Source of the DNA: Vesta saturnalis
Lineage: Eukaryota; Arthropoda; Insecta; Coleoptera; Lampyridae
Direction of reading: 5' to 3'
DNA length: 64,000 nt
NCBI GenBank assembly: GCA_036346205.1
Contig: JARFJB010002469.1
Span: 310,001 to 374,000 of the forward strand
The notes under the pieces were generated by a model. The model made no database searches. It saw nothing but the letters and a program-made list of their open reading frames with translations, and had not been told where the DNA came from. Position numbers and translations under genes: made by a program. Below are positions 22,823-34,291 of the stretch, one piece after another. Position 1 is the first letter of the stretch. Each line of letters opens with the position of its first letter.

Positions 22823-23552
22823 TCAAACTTTGTCAAAATCTTTGAAACAGTTTCGTTTGTCATTATAGCACAAATAGACTTCACATTTGGTGAAAGAACG
22901 GAACTTTGAGCAATTTTGGCATAATTTGCGATTTTTCGACCACGTGGGGAAATGATCGATGTTATCAGTTCTTACGGAATTCAAAGGTACGTCTTGATGT
23001 CTGGCAGGTGTTTTTCGAGACTTTTTAGTGGGTATCGGTGAATCATGCAAGCTGCATGGAGTACCGCCTCTGCTTGTTGGACTATCAACTCGGTGTGTTG
23101 GAGTACCAACTCGGCGTGATGCCAGGGTTACACAAATGTTTGCTGGATGACCACGTTTTTTTGTCACTGCCAATACTTTTCCTGCCTTACGCATATGTTC
23201 AGAAACTGCAAATTTGAAATCAATCAACGGCCTATACTGTGTTTCATGATTTCAGCGCCATAGCAACCAAGCGTTTACCATGCACAGATCTACCATATGG
23301 AAAAACATTCTTTTGTACCATTGGCGAGAACACATGGATTCTGTAATAGCCAAGCGTCGAATCGAGTAAATTAACCCTACCCATATGCTGGTTGTAAACG
23401 TCTATAATAATGTGGGTACTGTTGGGTCCACGACTAGGACAGGGTTCGTATTCATGGTCGGTGTCAGAATCAAGGTCATCATCACTGAAGGAGCCATCAC
23501 CAGGTATAGCATTTACATGTTTGGAAGTACCATAAAAGCGTGAAACGTCCAT
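22823..23552 (-). pseudogene. piggyBac transposase, internally deleted
   Basis: 23552-23244 starts MDVSRFYGTSKH, with an acidic N-terminal region (DDDLDSDTDHEYEPCPSRG). It then jumps directly to DVYNQHMGRVNLLDSTLGYYRI, the block after the last catalytic Asp, so most of the DDE domain is deleted. 23227-22823, one frame over, has the C-terminal Cys-rich zinc domain (DHFP, CQNCSKFRSFTKCEVYLCYNDKRNCFKDF). piggyBac enzymes cut at TTAA. This copy keeps the N-terminus and the DNA-binding C-terminus only and could at most have been mobilised by a full-length relative. Confidence 0.85.
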
Positions 23553-23655
23553 AACTAAAATAAAATTTAGACGTAAGAAAAATGCAAGCAGTCCATACGA
23601 ATCCGCATATGGCAGATATTATTTAGGTCAGAATGCATACGAAGCCATATATGGA

Positions 23656-24320
23656 TTTTGTAAAAAATGGTTCAAAAATCAAAGAAAAGAAATAAAAAGT
23701 GTCAAACGAACACATATCCACTATAAAACACAAACCAAAGAATACATTATGATTTTATTTGTAAGTTTTACTCGCCGTTTCATATTTATTTTTCACTGGC
23801 AAATGTAGCAATTTCTGTTTCGACTTCACTAACGTGGCACGAGAGGCTAACTAACAAAGTTGGCTGAACTTACGGCGCATGCGTTTCCTCAAATGTGTAT
23901 TATTACGTATTCTGTGGTGTTTAAATAGAAATAAAGTTAGGTTAATGGACGTTTTTTTGAATTTTCTGTTGAGGTCGTTCAACTTTACATAATTTACATA
24001 GTGAAAAAGATATTTACCTTAGGGAATTTTTGGATAAAATGCCATTTTTCACATTATCGTTACTGACGGTCTTCAAAATGAGATTCTATACTGTGTTAAT
24101 GCTTGGCTATGTAGGACTTCCTGCGGTTCTCTTGATGGACAGTGAGTGTTGAGGTAATTTATACAGATGATACCCCAGTTAAGAACTACAGCTACAGGGT
24201 ATTCGACATCATGATTGAATAGATTTTAATTGCTTTTAAGTGTCATAACAATTTTGGTCTAAACGATCTCAATAGAGGGAATCGAGGACTCAAGGGTATA
24301 CAATAATCGAGGAATCTTTT
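23656..24320. other. Non-coding stretch
   Basis: No supportable gene. It probably includes the end of the piggyBac-like element, but I could not find a matching TTAA end. Confidence 0.3.
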
Positions 24321-24324
24321 TAAA

Positions 24325-25560
24325 ATGAGTTCTTCCAACATGCCAAAGAAGAGAAAAAGAAATCTAGTTTTTCTAGGCATATTAATGAAAATTTATTAAG
24401 TACACTTTCAGAAGCTAATCACTGTACTTTGCAACCATTCAATAGTGCTACTGATACTACAGCAACGACTGCGTTAAAAGAATGTCCTGGTGCAATGAAA
24501 GATCTTGCTTCTGCAGACCATGTAATGGATGTAGATGATATACAGGAATATGAGAATGATGAATTGCTAGCTATTGATGATTTTGGAGAAAATCTAATTC
24601 AGCTTTATGATACTGATTATACTTCCGATGAGTCTGAAGATTTATTGTATGGTGATTCCATTGAAAATATTGAAGATGTTGATAATATCCCAATGACTAT
24701 GTCACAGTCAGATCAACAAACGGTCAACAAAAACCTTACACAGCAACTTCAGGAATGGGCAGTTCATTACAAAATATTTCATGTAGCGTTAAATCCATTG
24801 TTGAACATTCTTAAACCTTTGATCCTAAGTTTGTCTTCAGATCCAAGAACATTACTTCATGCTCAACGAAACGTTGTTACTGATGCTGTGGTATTAAATA
24901 TTTAGTGAGGCTAACAAACTACAAAGCAAAACGTATAGAAGTATTGTTTCAGAAAATGTGGATGATTGCTCATTTTCTGGATCATAATTCGGTAGCACTG
25001 GTCCCAAAATCAGTGTTCCTGGCCTCCAGTAAGGGATCCATCAGTTAAAGAATGTAAACAACCAGCAGAAACATGGGAAAAGTTTCAAGTCAGACTTCTA
25101 GGAAGTGGAAAAGTTTGTGGTACCTAATAATTAATTTTTGTTATTTTCTTGAATGTTATAAAATGTTTGCTTCTGAATTATCACATTACATTATTTATCA
25201 TTATATCATTACATAAGACTACCTATATGTGCAAATCAGTTTTGCAGAGACAGATTTTAATAAATATCATTAATCATAATCTTTCAGATATATTGATTGC
25301 TGAATCCATTATTTATCTTTATATGAATTACAGTGTATAAGTGTCAAACATTGTTTTCCTTACTTTAGAATATACCTTGTCATTGAACTTTTCTCATCTC
25401 TACGCAGCTGGAGTGAAGCTCGCTGAAAACTATCAAAGGCAGTGAACACATCTGAGATGTCTTCGCAAGAATCAAAAAACAAAAGACTCTTGAAAAAAAA
25501 CGTATTTAAGTGAGGATGATTTTCAAGTAGTGAATCTTAAATGGATAATAATTTGAATAT
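24325..25560 (+). pseudogene. DUF4806-type insect protein remnant (tentative)
   Basis: From 24363 a frame gives SRHINENLLSTLSEANHC, then 158 residues to 24905 with an acidic low-complexity middle and a C-terminal module LQEWAVHYKIFHVALNPLLNIL...DPRTLLHAQR. This W-A-x-x-(Y/F)-x-I...LL...RTLL pattern recurs in uncharacterised insect proteins, some ending in DUF4806. Downstream broken pieces (WPPVRDPSVKECKQPAETW near 25025, AGVKLAENYQR near 25408, a LSEDDFQV piece near 25510) resemble the W-P-P...W-x-x-(F/Y) and (Y)-x-K-A segments seen in those proteins. The fold assignment is from memory of family patterns and uncertain. No DUF4806 core was found. Confidence 0.4.
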
Positions 25561-26094
25561 TAACGCAATACCTTTACCAGCTGTACCATCAGGTATTTCA
25601 CATTATTTTATACTTAAATTACATTCTACTATATAATTTTTTCAGAATTATCAGAGAATAAACAGAAAGAAAAATAAATGAAGATAGGGATAATAATTTC
25701 CGTGAGTATCCAAGGCATAACTTTAAAATACTAACTCACTCGTGTCTGAATTTCATTCACTATCTAAATGAGAAAATATGTATGTTGGTCAGATTTGTAA
25801 ATACTATTTGTGTGTGACAAATCTTGTATTTGATAAATCAAAACTGCAGTCATAAATTTAAACTTGATAAATTTGTGAAATTTCTCATTTTTTACAACTC
25901 CTAAAAACACTAATTATGAATCTTTACAGAAGCTGCAAACAAATATACAGAAAAGGATATAGAAGTTTCAATACAGTCATGGCTGAGGCACAGCAAACAG
26001 CGCTGGACTCAAAAACCAAGTGTACAGTTGTAATGAAACCAAATTAAGGAATATGATTGGAATGTTTTTTTTGATAATAATAATAATTAATATA
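25561..26094. other. Decayed sequence with one exon-like scrap
   Basis: Between a TTTACAG at about 25930 and 26030 the plus strand reads EAANKYTEKDIEVSIQSWLRHSKQRW, which looks like real coding sequence (possibly another exon of the preceding gene) but matches no family I can name. Confidence 0.3.
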
Positions 26095-26203
26095 TAGTTG
26101 AAGTAGTATTGAATGCAATTCTCCTAAGTATAGGAAAATTGCATAATAGTATTGAATGCAATTTTTCTAAATATAGGAAAATTACACTTAACTACTTCAA
26201 TTT
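26095..26203. mobile_element. Tiny inverted-repeat element (MITE-like)
   Basis: TTGAAGTAGT (26098-26107) and ACTACTTCAA (26191-26200) are inverted ends of an about 105-bp unit. Its interior is two direct copies of an about 40-bp unit, AGTATTGAATGCAATT(C/T)T...TATAGGAAAATT. No coding capacity. Confidence 0.55.
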
Positions 26204-26934
26204 TATATAAACAATGAACAATTTTCAAAATTAGTGTTAGATGGTTCCGAGTTATATATAAAGTTCCTTAGTTTGTGCGCTATAGAGCCCCGACGTTACA
26301 ATGCCAAAACTTGTTTTGTTATTGAATGTATCGCCGTCTCGGGAAGTTTGGGTCTTGCTTTTCTTCATTCTCAGTAAATTCTAACGATATAATCTATTTT
26401 ATTGTGTTACTTACATAACAATTACACTCTGTAGACTCACATGGTATCTTTCATATTTGCTACTTAATCACATGCAAGATTTTGATTTGGGTAAGTGTGA
26501 TCACAATTTTCACCAATGAGCAGTTCCTGATTATTCAAGAATCTTTTAATATTTTTTAACTTTAATTTATCTGGCTTTCCTGACTTCCTCTTTACAACTT
26601 TATGACTTTTTTTAGTGCTAAAAAATCTTTGTTGCTTAGGGATTTTTTCCATCACATTAATATTTTCCTTAAAGTTAAGTTAAGTTAAAGTTACAAGTTT
26701 CCTGCATTTTAATACCACACAATTGTTTAAAGGTTGTCAATGATGGTTATTGTTAAATTTACTGATTTGTTAAACTTTATTAATTGAATTAAAGACAATT
26801 TAAACTTCTTGTCACACACATACACTTTTTACTATACCTATATTTTTTAATTCAATGACAATTTTATTACATCAGTTTCACAATATTTTAAGTTTATTTT
26901 TCCTTCTTGTACTTTCTCATTAATGAAGACCTTA
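26204..26934. other. Spacer with an unrecognised basic frame
   Basis: A minus-strand frame at 26464-26655 is Lys-rich (TKKSHKVVKRKSGKPDKLKLK) but matches nothing known to me. It may be a remnant of the 3' region of the copia copy to its right. Confidence 0.3.
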
Positions 26935-28215
26935 CATCAATATGTTTACTTCTCTTATTGAATTGAGCGTTTTTAATCAATTTGATTGAACTCTGATTAT
27001 CAACGTTTAAATCTATTTTGTCTCCACCGTTCATCGATAACAGTCTTTAAATACAACACTTCTTTAACATAATCAGCTGCTGCTATAAACTCTGCTTCTG
27101 TAGTTGATAATGATACAATTGGCTGTTTTCGAGATCCCCAGTATATTGGTCCACCACAGTAGAATATAACATATCCACTTGTACTTTTACGTGTTGTTTG
27201 TTATATCACCCACGAAGTCAGAATCACTACACGCACTTAATTTTTCACTATTCAAGTCACTACCACTTTTAAAAGAAATTCCATCACTTTTCGTACCAAT
27301 TAAATAACGTAAAATTCTTTTAACATTCACGTTGTCTTGATTAGTAGGATTTTCCACACTTCTGCTGCAAAAGTTTACCGCAAATGATAAATCGGGTCTA
27401 GTTTTATCTGTCAGGTATAACAATGCTCCAATTGCTTCTCGATAGGACATACCTTGCGTTTTTTCTAGTTTTTCTTCGATTCTCGGATTATAAATCATTG
27501 GTGTACTTGTTGGTTTTGCTTTATCCATCTCAAATTTCTTCAACACAGTTTCTGTATATTTTTTTTGCTTCAATATTATCATGTCTTCACTTCTTTTTAT
27601 TTCTATTCCTAGAAATGTAGTAGGATCGTCTGTTATTTTAAATTTATATTTTTCTTCTAGTTTTCCTAGTAATTGTTCGGTTTTTTTATTATCCTTGCTT
27701 ATTAAAAATCCATCATCTACATGTATTGCTAAAATCATTGTGCTATCTTAATTTTTGAATAAACATCTTTCACTTTTTAATGAGTGCATTCCGCAATTTT
27801 GTAAAGTTTCTGTAAAATTTTCGTTCCATTTCAACGGGGCTTGCTGTAGTCCATACAATGTTTTTTTTAGTTGACATATTTTATGTTGTTCTAGTGATTC
27901 TTTTTCTGATTTTATTGCTCTTTTCCAATTTTCCTTTTCGTATCTATTTATCGCTTCTTCGTAGCTTAACATTGCATATTCTTCTATTTCATAGTCTTCG
28001 AATCTTCTTGGCAAAATTATTTTTCTTCCACTTCTTGTTTCTTTTTTTTACTGGTTCATTTCCATTTTCTGCTTGATTTTCTTCTTCTCTTACCGGTTCA
28101 TTTTCATTTTTTTCTTGATTTTCTCCTTCTTCTAATGTAGAAAATGTTTCATTCTATATTTCATCTTCCAGAATTTCTTCTTCTTCTGTACTATCTTCGT
28201 TAAATTATATAGTGT
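26935..28215 (-). pseudogene. Copia pol remnant with internal deletion (RT and RNase H)
   Basis: Read right to left. A Glu/Asn-rich linker near 28200-28030, then 28014-27748 (YEEAINRYEKENWKRAIKSEKESLEQHK) jumps directly to CQLKKTLYGLQQAPLKWN, so the first half of RT is deleted. 27738-27187 carries the polymerase motif as IHVDDGFLI (normally Y-V-D-D), KFKITDDPTTFLGIEI, GALLYLTDKTRPDLSFAVN and SACSDSDFVGD (first RNase H Asp). 27185-26935 continues with SGYVIFYCGGPIYWGSRKQPIVSLSTTEAEF. The protein-level deletion and frame changes make it inactive. No LTRs were identified. Confidence 0.85.
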
Positions 28216-28391
28216 CCTATAAACCTCTATGGAATGATTATAGGCAAACATAGGGAGTTTAATCTTTCCAACAAAATCTCAAAATGAAAAACCGGAATTT
28301 AAATAAAATTTTATTACAAAGAAAACGTTCTTATAAACAAAAATACACTCTTTTATAAAACAAAAAATAAACTCTCGACATGAATAATGTA
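28216..28391. other. 3' flank of the pogo/Tigger copy
   Basis: AT-rich. It should contain one terminal inverted repeat of the adjoining pogo-like copy (possibly around TATAGTGTCCTATAAACC, 28207-28224), but the partner end is lost, so this cannot be confirmed. Confidence 0.3.
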
Positions 28392-29710
28392 TTATAATAA
28401 AATATCTTGTTCAAATGTATAAATGCCTCTGTAACTTTTAGGAGCTGAGAGACGAAATTTAATTTGCTCTAGAGGCACTGTATTTTTGTCATCAATGTTA
28501 GGAAAAATAAACTTATTTTTGTGTTCTTTGAAACTTCGTAGACAATTAATAATAATACTCTTCTCATCTCTTATTTCTACTACTTCTGAAATAAATTGCT
28601 TAGAAGTCTCTTTTTTAGTTTTAGCATTATAAATAAATTCACAAATCACAAAACTGCCAATAACAATATCACAAATCTGTTGCACGGAACTTTGAAGTTT
28701 CGTTCAGTCTGAGGTTCGACTTCAGTCTCATCAGATTCAGTTTCTATTTCTGAGTTGTTATCTTCACTACTTCCAATATCTTCTTGAAGTGACACTTCAA
28801 GTTGGGTATTCTCGGTTTCAATATTTTGAATGTCTTGTAGATCTGATGGTGCAGGTGCATTCGAAGTGTGTAAATCTGCCAAAGATATTGATCTCCCTGC
28901 CGGTACGTCTATTTTTTTACTACGTTTTTTATTTGGTATTTCTGGGATTGCAGTGTTTTTGTGCATTATAGTTTCAAATGATTCAGTCATAGCAAGCTCA
29001 TTTATTCTACGCCCTGATGGAATTAATTTGTTCAACACTTTCTCTCTATCAAGAGGAATAATTACGCATGCTTTAAACCCTGCTTTAATATTATTTGCCA
29101 TAGTTGGTTCCAGTTTTTCTAGTAGTTTTCTTAGTAAGCCAGGGTAAGCAGTTTTTGGTAGTACTTCACGGTGTCTTTTTTTCCAGTCCGTAAGAATATT
29201 TCGCCAAGCTCTTTTAACGGGGTGAAATACAGATACATTTAAGGGTTGGCAAATATGAGTGCTATTTGGTGGTAAGAATACAAACGCAATATTGTGTTGT
29301 TCGCATTCTCTGATAACTCGTTCAGACAAATGGCTATGTAGATTGTCACCGACAATCACTAGCTTTCCCTCTTTGCCTCTAAAATAACGCAATGCAACTT
29401 TGAAGAACCAATCTTCAAATATTGCACCATTAAACCACCCATTTAAGGAACGGTTGTATAGAGTGCCAGTTGGTCCACCTTCCAACCACTCTGGGTATAG
29501 ATTTTTCGATTTATATACGACGTATAAAGAAAGCAACTGTTCACCTCCAGTAACAGTAAACATTATTGAAGTAGGCGACTTTGAGTTATCCAAAATTCTT
29601 CTGGCATGTTTATTACCCTCTTCACGTATACTTTCTGCTTACCAGGATCATCGGTAGTATTGGTCTCATCGTAATTGATAACATTTTCTGGTGGAACACT
29701 CTGCATAGTA
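28392..29710 (-). pseudogene. Pogo/Tigger transposase, N-terminally truncated
   Basis: From 29705 leftward: NYDETNTTDDPGK (first catalytic Asp), a frame change at about 29595, then 29593-28646 with SIMFTVTGG, GWFNGAIFEDWF, VIVGDNLHSHLS (second Asp), FLPPNSTHICQPLNV and GFKACVIIPLDREKV, followed by KIDVPAGRSISLADL and an acidic tail. A second frame (28685-28392) adds a C-terminal module GSFVICEF...VEIRDEKSIII...IKFRLSAPKSY. It shares the IDVPAGRSI motif with the transposase at 34789-36751, so both belong to one subfamily. The DNA-binding half is missing: the copia LTR begins at about 29815. Confidence 0.9.
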
Positions 29711-29814
29711 ATTTCGGGAGAGATTTGCATAAACAAGAGTGGGTTATGTTAATAATCATGAAGTGGCAAACCTGCATTATGAGTAAAAAATCTGATCTGC
29801 AAATAATGCCTAAA

Positions 29815-29939
29815 ATTATTAGTTGATGATGTAAAATGAGTTATGTTATGTCAAGTTTATATTTAATAAAATATATATTATCTTAATCTAACTCTCTCTC
29901 CTTACATGCTAATCCATTAATAGCAATTTATATATAACA
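29815..29939 (+). repeat. Copia-type LTR (5' LTR, 3' part)
   Basis: The sequence ending ATATATAACA (29939) is followed at 29941 by TGGTTATGGACCCAGGAACG. That resembles the copia primer-binding site complementary to an internal initiator tRNA-Met segment (compare the core GGTTATGG-CCCAG). The same about 125-bp sequence recurs at 46980-47105. The left LTR boundary is not certain; similarity to the second copy begins at TAAAATTATTAG. Confidence 0.7.
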
Positions 29940-30030
29940 TTGGTTATGGACCCAGGAACGGGAGAGTGTAAATTGAAATTTTGAAATTGAGGTTAAGGAG
30001 AAAAGGCTTTTTTTTAGTTGAAGCGCAATT

Positions 30031-30715
30031 ATGGCGGCAAATAACAGTGAAAATAAATATGGAATTATTCCGTTTAATGGAAGTGGATTTGATAATTGGA
30101 AGTTTAGAATGCAATCAGTGTTAAAAAGTCTTGATGTTAGCGAAGTAATAAAGGAAGCTCCAACAAATTAAAGGGATGCAACTTGGATGAAGAAAAATAA
30201 TAAAGCGATGTAAATAATCATACAGTGTATTGCAGACTCACATTTGGAATATGTAAAGGAGGTCAACAATGCATATGAAATGGTAACCCAACTAGAAGGT
30301 ATATTTGTAAAAAGGGGCACAAGTTTTATTTGTTGGAAGAACTTACACGTTTAAAATATGATTGTAATCAAAGTTTAAATGAGCATTTCTCAAAATGTGA
30401 TAAAATCTTCCGAGAACTGAAGTCGTTGGGAAGTAAATTTGAAGAATCAGACATGGCATGTTTTTTGTTGTTGTCAATGCCACTGGAGTTTGAAAATGTA
30501 CCAATAGCAATAAGAACACTTTCACAAGATAATTTAAAATTGGAGTTTGTTAAAAGTAGACTGTTAGAGTGTAGTGTAAACAAAAATGAAAGCAGTGACA
30601 ATAAAATTTCAGTTATTGCATCATCGTTCAATGCACGAAAAACAATTAAGTGTTATAAATGCGGAAAATTAGGGCATACAAGAAATGTTTGTGGTGTAAA
30701 ATGCTTTATAAGTTA
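30031..30715 (+). pseudogene. gag: Copia gag with one CCHC knuckle
   Basis: Begins MAANNSENKYGIIPFNGSGFDNWKFRMQS, the typical copia gag opening (F-x-G-x-x-F-x-x-W). Stops occur at about 30169 and 30210. The frame resumes at 30330-30715 with LEELTRLKYDCNQSLNEHFSKCD, LLLSMPLEFE and a CYKCGKLGHTRNVC zinc knuckle. Gag forms the particle that packages element RNA. Two stops and a frame change make it non-functional. Confidence 0.85.
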
Positions 30716-30859
30716 GTGTTCCCACAATAAAAAGGACACAAAAAACGAAGCAAATTATGCAAAAGAAAATAATTTGGGTGCAGAAGAATCGACTGAGGCA
30801 AATGAACAGAAAGTAGCCTTTTGCACGACAACTTGTGATATGGAGTCTTAAGGAATGTG

Positions 30860-31424
30860 AATGGTATGCTGACTCCGGGGCAACACATCACTACATCCGC
30901 CAGGAAGAGCCTTGTTAATAAATAAACAAAATTACAACGAACCTAAGCTGATTCAATTGGCAGAAAAAGGAAAAGCAATGGAAGCAACTTGTGTAGGGGA
31001 TGTGGATGTTATAAGTGAAGTTGAAAACGAACGGGTAAAAATTACTTTAAAAAATGTGATATGTGTTCCAGGTTTAAGAGTAAACCTCTTGTCTGTATCG
31101 ACAATTGAAAAGGCAGGTTATAAAATTATTTGTAATAATGGAAAAATTTTGATAAAAAAGGACAAGGTAACATATGCACAAGGGAAGCGAGAGGGTAACC
31201 TTTATAAGTTAGTTTTTCAACTACCTGAAAATAGAGAAACGAGTATTAATTTAGCAATGTGTACTGATAACGAAATTTGACACAAAAGGTATGGCCATTT
31301 AAATTACTATTCTTTATTAAAAATTAGGGACTTAAATTTAGTCAATGGCTTAGATTTTGTTAAAAAGAATGACGAAAAATTATGCGAAGTCTGTGTTAGG
31401 TCTAAGAAAAAATGTCAACCATAT
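30860..31424 (+). pseudogene. Copia protease and gag-pre-integrase zinc region, 5' part of pol
   Basis: WYADSGATHHYI near 30865 is the copia protease active site (D-S-G), with a frame break after it. 30912-31280 continues with VKITLKNVICVPGLRVNLLSVSTIEKAGYKI. A stop at 31278 precedes the H-x-x-YGHLNYYSLLKI...CEVCVRSK zinc finger of the integrase N-terminus. Homology stops exactly at the TA (31425-31426) where the pogo element enters, and resumes in frame at 37138. Confidence 0.85.
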
Positions 31425-31734
31425 TACCGTAAACATGGGCTACTTTGGCCCTAGGGTCCTTCTTTGGCCCAAAGTCAGGAAAAAATAAACCGTTGTCTCC
31501 TTACCTTCAGGAGGCAGTTTTTTAAATAGTTATAGTTGTTTCCGCTAGGTTGCAGCACCAAGAATGTACCACTGCATACTAAGCAGTTCGCTAAATGTCC
31601 GCTAGTAGCAGTACATGTGGTTTTGTTTTCTTTGTGCAAACACGTGTTTTTTAACCTCTCAAACTTTCAACTGTTGAAACTGTTCTACATCTGTTACAAG
31701 ACTGGTAAGTACAGGGTTATTACAAATGATGTTC

Positions 31735-32583
31735 AACATCCAGGTCGTGGACGCGTTACTACCGCAGTTCAAGATCACTACTTAACATTGGAAGCTAGAC
31801 GACGTCCAACAACTACGGCTAAACAATTGACTTCACTGCTTCGGACCACTCATAGTGTAACTGTATGTTCTCAAACAATCAGAAATCGATTGCATGAAGC
31901 TGATCTCCATGCCGACGTCCAATAAGAGCTCCACCAATTCGGCATGGTAATCGAGCACGCAGAGTAGAATGGGCTGCAGAGCATATTCTGTGGACAGAGG
32001 ACCAGTGGTCTAGAGTTTTGTTCACAGATGAATCTCGGTTTGAATACGCCCTGACAGTCGAAGACTTAGAGTGTGGAGACAACCTGGTAACTTAGAAAGG
32101 CTCAGATGTGTTCAGGAAGTCCATTCTTACAAAGGAGGTACCGTAATGATGTGGGTGGTATCTGCATTGGCGGAAAACAGATCTCGTTTTTCTAGAAAGA
32201 TTTTAAATGCCGATGGGTATTTGAATAGGATACTGCGGCCTATAGTGCTTCCATTCGCAGGACCTGAGTTCATGCTGATGCATGATAATGCCACCCACAC
32301 GTTGCAGGTGCTGTTACCGAGTGGCAGGTAAACGAAAACATTTCTGTTTTACCATGGCCTGCCCAGTCCCCAGACTTAAACGTTATTGAACACGTGTGGG
32401 ACATGTTGGGAAGAAGCATTGAAAGTGAATTGGACGAAATTCATACTCAGATCCAGCTTCGTGATGCCCTTGTAAGACACTGGCAACAGTTACCACAAGA
32501 TGCAATAGATAATTTAATTTTATCAATGCCTAGAAGATGCAGAGCCGTTTTAAATCAAAGAGGAGGCAATACCCTTTATTAAA
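31735..32583 (+). pseudogene. Tc1-type transposase (DD34E family), N-terminally truncated
   Basis: Begins abruptly inside the left inverted repeat at the second helix-turn-helix region (HPGRGRVTTAVQDHYLTL, RPTTTAKQLTSLL, VCSQTIRNRLHEADL). After frame changes near 31925: VLFTDESRFEYAL (first catalytic Asp), VMMWVVSALAENRS, FMLMHDNATHT (second Asp), a frame change, then LPWPAQSPDLNVIEHVWDMLGRS (Glu) and the tail to 32583. About 60 N-terminal residues are missing. Frameshifts near 31925, 32090 and 32325 inactivate it. Confidence 0.9.
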
Positions 32584-32813
32584 TTTAATTAATGTACATT
32601 TTAAGTGATGGCACTTCAATTTCTTGTGATTACATAAAATCAACTTTTGCTAATAAACTTCATTAAAGCTTTTTGAGACTGTTTTCTTTTGTTTTTTTAA
32701 CAATTTTAATTTAGAATATTTTAAAAGCATTGTGCTAATTTACTATATGCAAACCACTTCAAAAAACCAAAATACTTGAGTTTTTATTAAAAAAATATCC
32801 CTAGATGGCCCCA

Positions 32814-32826
32814 AAGGGTGTTGACG

Positions 32827-32868
<42 letters not shown>

Positions 32869-32869
32869 G

Positions 32870-32916
<47 letters not shown>
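32814..32916 (+). rRNA. 28S rRNA fragment, 5' of the R2 site
   Basis: GGGTGTTGACGCAATGTGAT and the following bases match the universally conserved large-subunit rRNA segment leading to the R2 target (...GGTAAACGGCGGGAGTAACT..., then ATGACTCTCTTA). Only about 103 bp are present and it ends three bases short of the canonical cleavage point (AGG missing). It is not a functional rRNA gene. Its conservation and GC content contrast with the AT-rich surroundings. Confidence 0.95.
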
Positions 32917-34138
32917 CCACGTGTGTTGTACGGCCTCCAGAACCCCAAAATAACTGCCACAAAGCTCGCCGAAGCAACAACGAGGAGGATCCTTCACCTC
33001 AGCGTCCACACGGGGAACCAGTTCCTACACGCCGGCGCCAGGGATGGAGGCTTGGGAATCCCCGAATTACGCCGGCTAATCCCCTGGATCCTCCACAATA
33101 GATTCCAGACTCTACGCCGAATTAATGACAGGCTTACGGCGGCAATGCTGGGTAACGCAGGACCCACAACCGATTTCGAGAAACGGACAGAACATCTCGC
33201 CCGGGGGCCTCCAGATGCGTACTGGCGTGAGGAAGTCACGCTGAGGCCCTTCAGTAAGGGACTGCAGGAAGCCGCCCACGACAACTCAAGCAGATCCTGG
33301 CTTTTTGACCCCCCCCCCCGCGGATGGAGCGGGCAAGATTTCGTGCGTGCCGTTCAATTAAGAACATCTAATTTACCAACCAAAGGCCTCCCCCATATCC
33401 CAGAGGGAGAACGCTATTGCAGGGGAGGGTGCGCTCGAGTGGAGTCCTTGTCGCACGTGCTTCAAGGATGTCCACTCACTCACCATATGCGCATAAAACG
33501 GCACGACGAAGTTGTGCGGAAAATCGCACGGCACGCAAGGAAGAAGAGATGGACAGTAGAGGTTGAACCGAGAGTCTACCACCCCGACCGGCAGCTATAC
33601 AAACCTGACCTGGTGATCCACCTCCCAGACAAGCTAGTGGTTTGTGATATCCAAGTTTGTTGGGAAGGGCAACGTTCCCTCGCCGAGTCGTGGGACAACA
33701 AACGTGTGGTATACGACAACCCCAGGTTTAGGGAGGCAGCGTCGAAGAGGTGGCCGGGCTCCCGACTCGTCTTCCTACCGGTACTACTAGGGGCCCGTGG
33801 TATTTGGCCACGCTGCAACATTGAGACCGCCCACATCCTTCATTTTCCACCTTCACTCAAGGCAAGCTGTGTCTCCTCCTGTATGCTCTGGGGGAGCAGC
33901 ATACACCGTGTCTTTATGGCGGCCGTTTGGAAGAGGGCACAAAACACCTAATTCCGTTTGGCGTCGCTACCGACGGGAACAACCACCCCTCGGACTCCTT
34001 ACTACAACAGGAAGTGTCTAACCTAATTTACATTAATTTGTATTACTTATTTAACTTGTATTTCTTTGTAAGCCTACTGTTGGGCAACACCGACAACAGA
34101 CATGTGGTATATTATTCAACCTATTAAACCATTTTAAA
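32917..34138 (+). mobile_element. 5'-truncated R2 non-LTR retrotransposon at its 28S target site
   Basis: An open frame (within 32905-33951, to stop; the first residues come from 28S) encodes the C-terminal third of the R2 protein. It has the region after RT (RVLYGLQNPKITATKLAE, DGGLGIPELRRLIPWILHNR), a zinc knuckle CRGGCARVESLSHVLQGC with following H residues, and the restriction-like endonuclease PDLVIHLPDKLVVCDIQVCW (P-D...D catalytic pattern). RT itself is lost to 5' truncation, as common in R2. A 187-base 3' UTR runs to an A-rich end that meets AGCCAAATGCC of 28S, the normal R2 3' junction less one T. Confidence 0.93.
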
Positions 34139-34193
<55 letters not shown>

Positions 34194-34207
34194 TCATCTG
34201 TCCCTAC

Positions 34208-34250
<43 letters not shown>

Positions 34251-34253
34251 AAT

Positions 34254-34291
<38 letters not shown>

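Noticed and set aside
28789..29147. Plus-strand frames over the Tigger gene
   Set aside because: Antisense shadows of the minus-strand transposase, without conserved motifs.
33576..33836. Minus-strand frames across R2
   Set aside because: GC-rich antisense of the R2 endonuclease frame.
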